A stretch of 64,000 nt of DNA, from positions 2,373,324 through 2,437,323 of the forward strand of contig BDGG01000001.1 in NCBI GenBank assembly GCA_001949185.1, given 5' to 3'. The position numbers were made by a program, and so were the translations under genes. Below the pieces are notes generated by a model, which ran no database searches, was not told the DNA's origin, and saw nothing but the letters and a program-made list of their open reading frames with translations. Below, piece by piece: positions 46,454-57,295 of this stretch (its first letter is position 1; every line of letters starts with the position of its first letter). Origin of the DNA: Ramazzottius varieornatus (Eukaryota; Tardigrada; Eutardigrada; Parachela; Ramazzottiidae).

Positions 46454-49400
46454 TCATTCTTCTTTGCGAGCTCGGGACCCTTTGGACTTCCTCTTTCTTA
46501 CTACCGACTGGTCAACATCGGCGTGCTTTGTCTCTACTGTCTCGGACATATCTACCACTTCGACATCACTCGGTACGGAGCCGCTGCTTTCGCTTGATGG
46601 TGGCTGTGCTGTCTCGTTGTCCCCCAAAGCTTCGGCAATCTCCGGAGTTTGCTGTTCGAGAGGTACTGCACCACCTCTATTCAGCATCTCCTGACTATAA
46701 CCGTACTCGTTCACTCGGTTAGGGTCCACTCGGTAAATCCACCGTTGATACAGGAAAATGAAAAAAATTACATCTGAAACAAAAAGAGCACATTCCGTAA
46801 CATGGAACAAAATCGATGAGCTGTAATGAGCGAAAATTTTTACCGTCCCGCAGGCATCCGATGCGATACATGGTAGGCATCTTGATTACAAATGCGAAAA
46901 TGTCATCGATAAACCTAAAACAAGAGCAACTCCCATCAAAACCTGTAAAAAGTTAGCCCAAACACAGGCAGGAGTCTAAAGTTCCCTTACGTGTTGAGTG
47001 CTTTGTAAGTCATCATTCGCCAAGGCAAATGAGCGACGGACTTCAGCTTGTAGTTGATGAACAGTTGAGGCGTCATCGAGATGAAACCTGGAGATGGAAG
47101 TATCAGTTCAGTAGGAGCATATGTTTCATTGAGAACTCATTTAGAGTACGAAAGCTTCTGTACACGTATACGTACCGAATGTAAGGAGAAAGCCGTACAT
47201 CATGCCAAGCACCCACGAGTACCACCCCTTATGTTCTTCATACAGCAAGCTGTAAATACCGTAGGCCATCACTAGGGGGAAGAAAGCCCACGATAGATAC
47301 CTGAAGGCCAGTTTGTCGTATTTCCTGGTGCTAGACTCCACGTAGCTCTTCTTGTCTTCCAGCCACACGCGCGGGAAGAGACCGAGAACCTTATTCTCGT
47401 AATCAACCTACAAAATATCCGACGGTGAAGGGGGAGTTTTTGTTAACTAAACCGGAAGTGTCGACTTACTCTGACGTTCATCACTTTCTTCACTTTCCAA
47501 ATTTCGATCGCGAGACCGATGGCGATGGAAAATTTGACCATGGGGTTAGTGTCGTTGTCCAAGACATATAGTAGGACAATCAAGCTCTGCACGACGTTCA
47601 GGAACACCGACCGGACACTGAGACCTTCCAGGTCTTCGCCCTTGTTCTTCCAGAACTGAATGTCGTTCTTGAAGGCCATAAATTCAAAGACCGTATGGAA
47701 GAGCGAGACGACGACGGTCAAGCCCAATAGGATCGGATTCGTATCCAACAGAGCTTCCTGGAATCAGATACAGCACAGATTATCGATAATGACATAGGTG
47801 AAAAATCAGCAAAAGAAAAGAATTATTTTTGAGATATTACAGTCACCTTAATAGTGTCGCTGTCTTCGGTCAGCAAATTTTCATTGCCGCTGTCGGACTG
47901 AAATATGTCTCCGTTGAGCATCTTGCTCCATTTGTTGGACTGAGCTTGAGAGACGTATAATTGCCACCGGAAGAGGGAGAGCGGATGATATGTCAGCGTC
48001 AGATTCACCACTCTATGAACGAAAAACAATTGAAAATTGGTCCTGAGTTCCACACAGACATGTGAAGAAACGCAATCCGGTCTAACTTCGTAGTGTCGTT
48101 TATTGGCTTATACTCCTTGTTCAAGTTCCAGTAATCGTTGAAGTATAGGATCGGCAAGTAGTTTCCTTCAGAGTTGAATTCCAGATCTGTATAAGAAAGT
48201 CGGTAAAATATCATTTATTACGAATATTTAAGAAAAATTTATCAGCCCGAAGACAGTACAGGTTTCCTTACTTTCCCCGATGGGAGACGGCGCTTTTCCC
48301 TTGGTCCACGCCGTATGATCATCAACGAGGTTGAACGTCAAGTTGGGATGCCAGTGGCTCATGATCACAGATGGTTGAGGAGGAGTACTGTCGGTCGATT
48401 CGACAGCGGCGGAAGCACGAGGATTCGAGGTTTCACCGGTCAGCAGATTCTGCTTCTTTGGGCCGATCGTCACTTTCTTCAGCTTGTTCAACTGATAGGT
48501 CTTGTGGACCGTGAAGCCTGCATTGTAGTTGGGGTCCGTCGGCCGAGGACTGTCGCCTGCTCGTACGAAGTACACGTGAAGATACACGTTACTCTTATTA
48601 TTCTGCACATTCTGTCAAAACAGAGCAACAAAGTTATCAAAATCAAGTCATGTTACATCGATCCAACTGGAAATGGCGCATCGAGATCGAGATAGTTTTT
48701 CAACGACGTGAAATCGATCGTCATTGATTCGACGGCTAATCATTTTCTCATGATACGAAGCATAAAGTTACCTCAGATAACGGTAGTTCAGCTGAGAAAG
48801 TGTACGTTCCATCATGGTTAGGTCCCGAAGTCCAGTCCCCATACTGCAGTCCTTCTTCCCTCCACACCAGATTCTCGTCGTCGAACCGATGATACTTTGG
48901 ACGCTCATTCACGTAGGCGTACATATCCTACAAAAAAATACAATGTCATACCTGTGCTGTAAACGATATAAGGAAACTGTACAGTCTCAAACTACGTCCA
49001 GCAAACATACAGTCCACAAGACGACTCTTAGAGACCGAGCGACACTTTGTCACAGAGGTAACGCCATAACATCACGAGACGGCCTGCGAAAGCACAGCGT
49101 TGCAGCTGACTCCTCGTGATTACTTCCGGTCTATTAGTAGTACTCCGCTCATCTCATCTTACCATAGGCATGAGATGGCCGTAGACGTTCTGTCCATATG
49201 TAACGATGATCTGCGTACCATCGGGAGCCGTAGTCACTGACGTCGTTGGAGCAGGAACCTGTTTTCCTCTGTTACCGAGGAACTGAGTGATGAGGTACAT
49301 CATAATGGCTCGGCCGATAAGCGTTTTGACGATGGGCCAGTAGTCGCGTCCTCCGGCGTTAGGTGGAGGCGCTGCTGCGTCGGCTACTGCTACCAGAGCA

Positions 49401-49480
49401 TCCTCACCTGTCGCCGCTTGAACCAAATCTCGTCGTCGGATGTCCACTGTCCTGATGGTCGAAGGATCCGCGGTAGCCAT
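46454..49480 (-). CDS. CLPTM1: CLPTM1 family multipass membrane protein
   Basis: About ten exons read from ATG 49480 to the stop at 46454. The order is: short cytosolic N-terminus, membrane segment (TLIGRAIMMYLITQFLG), a large lumenal domain (MYAYVNERPKYHRFDDENLVWREEGLQYGDW split over exons; SHWHPNLTFNLVDD; LEFNSEGNYLPILYFNDYWNL), then membrane segments (PILLGLTVVVSLFHTVFEF; SVFLNVVQSLIVLLYVL; YLSWAFFPLVMAYGIYSLLY) and the TPQLFINYKLKSVAHLPWRMMTYK block that identifies CLPTM1/CLPTM1L. The tail is acidic then basic. The mammalian protein acts in the ER and limits forward trafficking of GABA-A receptors. The 5' exon near 49740 (MSQQQSQPS) does not join in frame and is probably untranslated or unrelated. 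Confidence 0.95.
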
Positions 49481-49776
49481 CACGGTGTGTTGATGGCTGT
49501 ATGCTTAGGCCGAAAGGTATCAACCGGGAGTGTCAACCTTCCGTGTCGATCTGAAAGCGTAAGCAAAGGTTGAGGAGAGCTTTCACTGGAAAACATTGCA
49601 GGAGTGAAACCGTGATCATGATATACTTCAGTCAAGTAAGTATCGGGAGGATATCGATCGATGAATCCACGAGGCGTTATGACAAAATTAGACTTACTTA
49701 CGGTGGATGAATTCGACGGCTGAGATTGCTGCTGACTCATGCACTGATGCACACCAGTATCCCAGGCGTTCGCCAA

Positions 49777-50484
49777 CGAACGGTAGTCCTTAGTTCCGAG
49801 GTTTCAGATGCGGTTAACGCTCGACGATCGTTCCTGAAGGCGAAGAAGAATACCTTAGGAGAACAGTATACCGGGTTATGTAAACTCACGCGACGACCAG
49901 TCTAGCTCAGCACGATGAAGAACACAACCGGGAATTCTTTCTATCTAGTACATAAATTCCCGTATCGTCCTGTGGCCGCACAGTTCGAGAAGCTCAAGAC
50001 GTCGAAGCCTAGCTGAGCTGAGATCCGGAGGAAGAATCTGGAGAAGAAAGTCCGACGGAAGTTGCGTGAAAACGGTGAAATAACGGAGCCTGCGGCGATT
50101 ACAGTATTACAGTCCTGAAAGTGAATCCCTTCCGGCGGTCAGGTGGTCAAATAACACCAATCAATGCTGCTACTGTCACGTGGCCACCAAAACGGATGCA
50201 TTGTCAGCAACTGTGTAAGCCGAAGCGTATGCTTGATTGCTTTGTCGCGTATAGATTTCGCTAAAGAGGGCAGCACTCGGTTTACTTCACTTCACTCGTA
50301 CATTATTATGATCTGTGGTCTATGGACTAAGGTCGCGGGAGCAAAAGCTAGGCCTAACTACTTGAGATAGAGTAGTTCTTCTACCGAGGATAACGAGTTA
50401 CCAAAAGACCATGAGAAAGTACAGACAAGACCCACTCATCTCTCAGAAGAATGAGAAAATTCTGACGAAAGTGACGATCGGTTT
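49777..50484. other. CLPTM1-CAHS intergenic region
   Basis: Only short, unsupported open frames. It holds the CLPTM1 promoter side and the CAHS 3' end. No repeats or RNA genes recognised. Confidence 0.5.
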
Positions 50485-51504
50485 CTACTTTCGAGAGACC
50501 TTCTCGGATTCGGAATGGGTTTCGCCATGAGAATGCGTTTGCCCAGCTGCGCTGTCTAGGGTGACTATTTGAACAGAAAGATAGGTTAAAATTATTGACC
50601 AATTTCGACAGCATACTGTTACCGTTAGAGCTGAAAACGAACTTTCCGTACCTTCGATCTTCTGGTCGAACTTGCTGTGCTCCAAGGCTTGGCGAGCCAT
50701 CTGTCGCTGACGGTCGAGTTCCTTCTTGGCATAACGAGATTCAAGATCGAGCTGTCTCTTCTGTTGCTCAATGGCGGCCTCGACAAGCTCTTTTCGGAAT
50801 CTAGAAAACAAAAATGAAGCATGTCAGTGCTTCACTTTACAGAAGGAAGTTACTACTGCACTGCTTCTTGGGTACTGGGCTTGGGTTTGCCGACAAATTT
50901 GGGCCTAGTGAACTTACTCGACGTCTCGGTGGTGTTGCTTCTCCAGCTCCTTGCGGATCTTTTCACTTTCAGCTTCTTGTTCCTGTACCGGCAAATTACA
51001 CAATGTGAGTGAGTTATTGTGCGATTATTCTTCGACGCCTTATTTGACCTTTCGGTAAAGTTCGGTGCGGCGGGCAATTTCCTTCTCGAAGATTTTGGTC
51101 AGGTGTTCCTGCTCTGCCATCTTGGCCTCGTAGTCGCGTTGGGCCTCGGCTTGAAGTTGGGGTGAATCGTATATCTCCATATTCTGGACTCCGGCGGAAA
51201 TTCGAGAGATCGAGGCGTGGAACCCTTCGCCTATGAACAGAAAGCTAGTGACCCTAGCACGCGGAGAACTCGAGAAACATCGGAAAATATGCATTATCGA
51301 CTTACCGACGAGTTCCTTAGCGAGACCTTCCGAGGAGCTCATGAAGACGGGAGTGGGAAGCTGCGGCATGCGGACCTCGGTGTGGACATAGCTGGTGTGT
51401 TGCTCCTTGTTGGCTTCATGCACTTGTCCATCCTGTGGTTGCCCGTTAGTTCCGGTGCTGTACTGATTCTGTTCCCACTGGACGTTTTGCTGTTGGGTCG
51501 ACAT
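50485..51504 (-). CDS. CAHS: cytoplasmic abundant heat-soluble (CAHS) protein
   Basis: Five exons, complement of 50485..50564, 50652..50800, 50918..50982, 51049..51230 and 51306..51504, join to 224 codons plus a stop, the usual CAHS length. The N-terminus is Gln/Asn-rich and disordered (MSTQQQNVQWEQ). The centre is the charged helical CAHS region: GFHASISRISAGVQNMEIYD, then QRDYEAKMAEQEHL, RTELYRKVKEQEAE, KIRKELEKQHHRDVEFRKEL and SRYAKKELDRQRQMARQALE, corresponding to the two conserved CAHS motifs. The C-terminus is the Thr/Ser/His/Glu tail DSAAGQTHSHGETHSESEK. Known for the family: intrinsically disordered when hydrated, forms helical fibres and gels on drying, needed for desiccation tolerance in some tardigrades. 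No signal peptide, as expected. Confidence 0.96.
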
Positions 51505-52050
51505 GGTAGGGCTTGGAGAGTGAGGTAATGACGGTTGAGTATTCCGACAACTTCCTGAAAGACCAAAATTGACAACTAAAACACCGCGACGACCGTTAGC
51601 AGAACGCTTTTATAGAATATGTCGGTCCACGCACATAGTTTACTTGGACACGTCTACAATCGGTGGTTACGGTACACGTACTGGGAACATCCTGCGGTCC
51701 TCTTACATGCTTCAGTAGAGACCGGCATCGAGGCTGTTATTACAAAGTCCGGAAGCAGACGCCGGCATTTCCCATGTTGGATGTGATATCGATGGCAAGA
51801 TGACCTCCGGTCGTCTTGCCGTTAGACTTTGCACCATTCTTCTGGCAAACAAGATTGTTAATGTCCAGACGTTCCGTCGGCATACCATCTCCGCGTGCAA
51901 ATGTAGCACTCGTTTTCGGTCGGACTCTGGCATAGGATTACACTACGGACAAACCAAAATCGCTCTGACAACCCAAGAGAAAAAGACTCTACTTTTTGGC
52001 AACTAAAAGACTGCCAGCTACCGGAAGCCGACAGTGACAAGAGTGGAAGC
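51505..52050. other. CAHS upstream region, one doubtful minus-strand exon
   Basis: Apart from the TATA box, the minus strand at about 51737-51925 has a protein-like frame (LDINNLVCQKNGAK; GGHLAIDITSNMGNAGVCF) after a possible gccag acceptor, ending in a stop. No partner exon was found, so no gene is called. Confidence 0.3.
51607..51614 (-). promoter_or_regulatory. TATA box of the CAHS gene
   Basis: TATAAAAG on the minus strand, about 105 bases before the CAHS start codon, would place transcription start near 51577 and a 5' leader of about 70 nt. Inducible or highly expressed genes often have a TATA box; most genes in this window show none. Confidence 0.5.
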
Positions 52051-52458
52051 GAATGATGAGCATTACATTTTACATTACAATTACACTTGAAATGTAGATG
52101 TAAAATGTAATTACAACTTTTACCTGCCAGAATCTGCGGTAGTTTTGAGTATCTTGCCGCCAAAAATCTAAAGTTCGGCTGACTTACGTGGAAAAATGTC
52201 AGAAACTTCCTGAGTATGGTCATTCTGCAACCGTATTTTTATGTTTGTCTGGAAGACAATTACTAAGACTATATTCTATGCAAATATAGACATAGCTGGT
52301 TCGTCGTTTTCGTCGCTCCTTGTCACTTTCAGGCGTCACAAACCGCTCGGTCTGTAAAGTATAAACTAGTGTAAAATTTAATTACACTTTTACAAAAAAC
52401 AATGTTTTACATTACACTTTACATCACACAGACCATCTGCGCGTAATGCTCATCATTA
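52051..52458. mobile_element. hAT-type MITE with 8-bp target duplication
   Basis: A 408-bp element with terminal inverted repeats (left GAATGATGAGCATTAC, right end the complement of TAATGATGAGCATTAC) flanked by identical octamers GTGGAAGC at 52043-52050 and 52459-52466. An 8-bp duplication and a TAATG-type terminus (YARNG) are hallmarks of the hAT superfamily. The interior is AT-rich with repeated TTTACATTACA blocks and no coding frame, so it is non-autonomous. Confidence 0.9.
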
Positions 52459-52466
52459 GTGGAAGC

Positions 52467-53371
52467 TGACTAGGTGGTGCGCACACGCGCAGACTGCCTA
52501 CGCTCGTCACATTGCGCATCATTTCGACGGGCGGAGCTAATAATTGACGTATTTGCAGACTGACAGCTGTCTGTCATTCAAGTATCTCTTTTCCTGTCTG
52601 CTTTTAATCTTTTCAATGGCGCGACAGTTTTCAAACTTTTAAGAGTCGGTATTGATGTTTCTCGTCTTCTGAGTTCTGGCCAATTGTGTAAAGGCGGAGA
52701 AAAAAACGAAAAGAATAACAGTCATCAAACGGATCAAAAACAGAGAACTCAATAAGGAGACAGTAAATAGCCAGGGAGCAGACAGGATAGGTCGTGCTTC
52801 CTTCACCCTGCAAACTTCTTTACATTTGGAACTCCAACGTTTGGAGTTCCAACAGAAATGCTTAGCTCACTGGTTGCCGATGGTAACACTGGAGGCACGG
52901 AATTCCCGGAGGATTCAAGTCCACGACGGAGATGCGCTCGTGAAAGTCTTCTTACCCATCTTCTGTTTATCAGACTTCCGCTTCCCCTAGTTCTGATTCC
53001 TTGACGATGATCGAGATGTCAGTCTGAAAATAATATATCAGTGATAAACTCTGAACGTCGCACAAAGTCACTCGAAAATTCTATGGCTTCAGTTCCGGCG
53101 ATGCTTTGCGAATTTATCTCCGCAGCAAATCAACGATCAACGATACGCGGTTGTGAGAGGCACACTGCGAAAATAAGATCCGATGTGCTAGCCTCTGAAT
53201 GCGCTAAATCCGGGACAAATTGGCGGATTGCACTGCGGGATTGACGCTGAGAGCTGTAGATTCAACTGGCGAACTTACAGTTGTAGTTTTGCGGTAATAG
53301 TGCGCTAATTCAAATCGACCGTAGTGTCTTATTCCCATTGTGCTCGCTTAAATTAGGCCACTGTGTGATTT
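52467..53371. other. stretch between the two hAT elements
   Basis: No consistent exons. A short palindromic duplication (TTGGAACTCCAA then GTTTGGAGTTCCAAC) is at about 52828-52852. Otherwise nothing is seen. Confidence 0.5.
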
Positions 53372-53379
53372 GAATTACG

Positions 53380-53966
53380 TAAGGTTGTAAATTCCAGGCC
53401 GAATGCCCTTGGAGTGGAAAAGGAAATAAATAGAAAAGGAATCCTTACTATTCCTATATTCCTATTTCCTTTTCCAGAAGGTCCTCGTAAAAATCTGGAA
53501 TTCCAAAGTCCCACTTGTCAGTTTAGTTATTTTTATAAACCCATCTAAAACAGTAAACATGATCTGAAGTCATCAACAAATATTGGTTTTGAGACTGAAA
53601 GCCAGCTGGAGACTGGCCGATCCGAACTTTCGGTCTTGCCGGACCTGAAAGTCCAAGGGAAAATCAACGTCTTACGCACAGCTGAATGCGCCGCATACTT
53701 TAGTGCGACGGATCGAAAATGCTATTGGTCGTTCAGCTGAACGACCAATTGGCCTTAGTGGTACGCATGTGTGAGCCAGCATCGGGTTCAGTTTTTCGAC
53801 AGGATCTGTTGGATCTTCGACTGATTACCTCGTGGAATTCCTAAGTTTTCTCCGATTTTTGCTAGTTTTCCAAATAGGAATTCCACGGCTACCCCTTGGA
53901 ACGGAACGGAATTCCAGGAATGGAACGGAATTTGGAAAGGAATGGAATTAGGAATTTACAACCTTA
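53380..53966. mobile_element. hAT-type MITE with perfect 16-bp TIRs
   Basis: A 587-bp element with perfect 16-bp terminal inverted repeats (TAAGGTTGTAAATTCC at 53380-53395 and its complement at 53951-53966), flanked by identical octamers GAATTACG at 53372-53379 and 53967-53974. The TAAGG terminus fits YARNG of hAT elements. Subterminal regions repeat GGAATTCC and AGGAATA motifs on both strands, and a perfect 26-bp palindrome is at 53724-53749. No transposase frame. Confidence 0.93.
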
Positions 53967-53974
53967 GAATTACG

Positions 53975-54875
53975 AACTAAAATACTGTGATCATTTTCCA
54001 CTTGAATTTGAATTCCGATTTATATCGAAATACGTTGGCGAAAGGATCTCAATTCGAATTCTCGTATCGGAATTCCAAAGAGGCTAAAATCAGCCGTTTT
54101 CAATCGTGTATTACAATAATCGGAACAACACTGCTCATAGTGATGTGCGCGCAGGAAGTGAAAGCTGACCGAATGAGTATTGGCAATGGCCTCACTTTGA
54201 CTCTACTTTCCCTCTCCAATATCTCTCCAGCATGTCGGCTCTTTTTTTCATGGGAAAAGTTGCTCGGTCAAAGGTGTAAAGCTTAGGTTAACTCAGACCA
54301 CCCTCTTACATCTGCGTCTGAAAGGAGGCACTAGAGACTTTCACCGTTCCATACTTGTTCAAAAGTCCGAGGCTCACGCGCCACTCCCTTCAAAAAAGCT
54401 TGCCTCGAAGAAGGAAGGAATCCGAAGTGCTCGATTCGGTATTAGTTAAGACCGAGTGCCTTTAATATGGAACTTTTCAACTTGTCGCTGTATTTGCGTA
54501 ATACGTCCGACTCAAAGACTGCCGAACAGTCCGGTACAAAAACCCGAAGACTTAGAGTTCGAACCTCTGCACTTTGCAGTCCGCACTTCGGGGCAAGAGG
54601 ACCGCATCAAGAACTGATAAAATCGACAACCGGAGAAACAAAGGTTAAAATAACCACACGGTGGTGACGGCACACACCGACGAGCAAGATGAATGAGTTG
54701 ATTCGGATGTCGGGTTGATTAAACGAGTACAGTGCACATCAAAAAATAGCAGAAGTTCATCCATCAAAGATTTCTCCCAAAGCTGCAGGATCTTCCTTCG
54801 CACCGTCCTATCTGGATGCTGCATGATCCGCAAAGTCCGCGCGTGAAACTGCATAGCTGGTGACTCATAGGCACC
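53975..54875. other. INTS14 upstream region without a supported gene
   Basis: Frames up to about 99 codons occur, but none has recognisable domains or splice partners. It probably holds the INTS14 promoter. Confidence 0.5.
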
Positions 54876-56505
54876 ATGTCGTCGATCATCCTGACCGAAT
54901 GGTCCATCTCCATGTGTGAATCGCTGCTGAACTGGGACGACTCTTCGAGCAAACAGGTGGACAGGTTATCCCAGCTCCAAAACATCAAGTCGCTCCAAAG
55001 ACAGCCACAGTCCTCCATACCTCCTTCGCGTCTCGACCTCGCTCTACATGCAACGCGGTGTTTAGCAGAGAAGTCCCTTCGATATCCTAGCATCGTCAAC
55101 GGCAGCCTGCAGTCCGAATCCATCACATACGCCACTTTCGGCTCTGCTGGACTGCAGAACGTCTCTTCTCGTTATGAGGACTTCCGGGACGGAATAGCGC
55201 TCGCAACTGCATCTCAGCCCTTCACCAAAGCATCCTACGTTTCGCTGTTCTCTTCTTTGCAGATGCTGCTGAAGACAGTCAAAACTTCAGCTTACGTGGT
55301 GGTGTTCTGCAGTACAACCGGAAGTGCTTCTGCCATTAGCGAATTCCGCTCGCTTACATCCGAACAACGTCTCGCGTTGCTGCCTTTGCCTAATGCAGAC
55401 TTGCAGATCGTCCCAATTGGCAAAGGCTCTGTGGAGGACTTCGAAGCGCTGGACTTCTTTCAAGAGTTGATCACGCTGAATGACGGTGAAGGACGGTCAA
55501 GCTCGAAGCTGAACTGGTCGCCGAATTTTGTCAAGCGGAAGTCGTTGCAGAAGTCCTATTTCGATTTAATTAATTTCGATTTGGCCATCGATGCGATGGC
55601 CAAACTTTTATATCGGCCTTTCTCCGCCACGCTATTCTTAGGCGAACTGTCAGGAAGGGTCCAGTTAGTTCCTAGTCCGATGAGTTTGCGTGGTGGTTTC
55701 CAGTCCTTCTCCGAAGACTTCCGGATCCTGGGGACGTTGGAGAAAGCCGTGGTGGACAAGCTGTCGCATCCACTACGGACTTACTACGTTCTTCCCAGCG
55801 ATAACCACCCGAACGGAGCAAGTAACGTTAATCCAGCTGAAGAACCGCACTTGGCTCCTTACCTTCATGCCTCCCTCCGCGTCTTAGCCACGCATCCTAA
55901 CCAACCTCTGGTCCTCCTAGTCTGCATAGGTACTGTTATTTGAGAAATGTCTCCTGGTTATGTACTGATGTCGTTCCTGTTTCTGAACAGGTAAAGCTTG
56001 GTACGGGTACATCGAACCGACGGAGGACCTGAAAACTCGCAAGAAGTCCGGCTTAGTTCTCCAAGCATTCCCAACAGGAGCCACAATCACCGATCGGCCA
56101 GTTCTCGATGAAGACCTCGACGCCACTTCAGTCCACGGCTCCGACATTCCAAGTTACAGTACCGGAAGCAGCTTCATACCTGTCTACACAAGCGTCGAAG
56201 CAGTCACCTCGGACATTGGTCGGGTAAGTCGCATCAGCCGGAAGCTTCCGGAGAGGAAAGAAGCATTCTTTACAGAACTGAACAAGCTGCGACTTCACGC
56301 ATTCGCCACATGTAATTTTGCCTTCTTCGAACAATTAATTCGAGCTTTGGAAAAGGAAAGGGTGCTATTGAAAGACGGGACTGCCATGGCGGAAGTGGAC
56401 AATGTCATGCAGCAGCTTCGAGCTGATGGAGAAAAGCTCAATACGATGGGTGCTTTGGTTTCGATCAGTGGCGTTCAGTACCCCATCGTGTCACAGAGTC
56501 ACTGA
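54876..56505 (+). CDS. INTS14: Integrator complex subunit 14
   Basis: Two exons, 54876..55929 and 55991..56505, join to 522 codons plus a stop, matching the family length (about 518). The protein has an N-terminal VWA-like fold, a middle beta-rich domain and a C-terminal helical part with SRKLPERKEAFFTELNKLRLHA, close to the RKLPEKTQTFYKELNRLR block of vertebrate INTS14. Integrator cleaves nascent RNA and terminates snRNA and paused transcripts in the nucleus; INTS14 works with INTS10 and INTS13. The start WSISM matches the first VWA strand, but the metal-site motif DxSxS reads EWSIS, with Glu for Asp, so metal binding may be lost. A GT at 56224 is not used, since the frame continues correctly through it. 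Confidence 0.93.
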
Positions 56506-56833
56506 ATTTGGTTTCGAGTTCCCTTCTGAGGACGATTTATTTTACCTAAATTTGACGCGTAAATTATTTCGAAGATCTGAGTGAAGCATTGGAACAGTAT
56601 TGAAATACTTTTGTGCCAGAAAGAACTGTGATCGGCTTACGAAGCCAAACCAAAAATACATTGCAGAGGAGACTGTGCTGGAAATAAGTTAGAAGTTAAA
56701 AAAATCATACATTCCGGTGACAGTTCAGCAAGTGTGGTTGTGAAGGAAGTTCGTCCTTAACAGATACGGAATCATCGAGCAAGCTAGACGTCTTTCCATC
56801 CGCACAGCGGTATAGGCGATACATCGGTCAGAG

Positions 56834-57295
56834 TTAAGCTGAGATCGTCGGTGAATATTCGATGTCAGATCTTTCGTGTCCGTCACCAGCTTCCTCGTCC
56901 TTTCGAGTGCGTTTCTTGTCGCGAAGAAGCAGGTCGAGCTTTGAAGGAGCTCGTAACGTTGCACGTGCCGTGAAGTACTCCCGGTCGTCTTTCGGCATCC
57001 TCGAGTAGAACTCGCGGATCTTGGCTATGGCCAGCTGACAGTTGTGTTCGGGTTCCCAGGAGGTGTTCGGGTTCCCAGACTCGGAGAAGCCCGTCCAGCG
57101 TACTAGGTACTCTAATCCACCGCAGTCGTTCACTCGCACTCCACGAATTTCTTCCACATACCAGTAAGGTGGTCTTTCCGGCACGGTGGCGTTGTCTTTG
57201 GCTTCTACAGGAATTCTTTTGGTGCTGGAGACGGGAATGTGCTGTCGGAAGATATGCTTCGTCGCCTCGGAACCTCCCCCGATCTTTTTCTTCAT
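56834..57295 (-). CDS. chromodomain protein
   Basis: A single exon of 153 codons plus a stop. The chromodomain lies at about residues 45-100: YWYVEEIRGVRV, LEYLVRWTGFSES, SWEPEHN and IREFYSRM. The aromatic cage positions (Tyr before VEEI, the Trp of RWTGF, the Phe of TGF) are present, so binding of a methylated lysine is plausible. There is no chromoshadow domain; the C-terminus is a basic KKRTRKDEE stretch and an acidic end. This resembles small HP1/CBX-like proteins. Its SES-NPNTSW loop is three residues longer than in HP1, owing to a tandem 14-bp repeat. The ATG at 57295 was chosen because the upstream frame lacks an ATG. Confidence 0.85.
   Translation of the reverse strand: MKKKIGGGSEATKHIFRQHIPVSSTKRIPVEAKDNATVPERPPYWYVEEIRGVRVNDCGGLEYLVRWTGFSESGNPNTSWEPEHNCQLAIAKIREFYSRMPKDDREYFTARATLRAPSKLDLLLRDKKRTRKDEEAGDGHERSDIEYSPTISA

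Noticed and set aside
54550-54580. tRNA B-box-like GTTCGAACC
   Set aside because: No A box or cloverleaf can be built on either strand.
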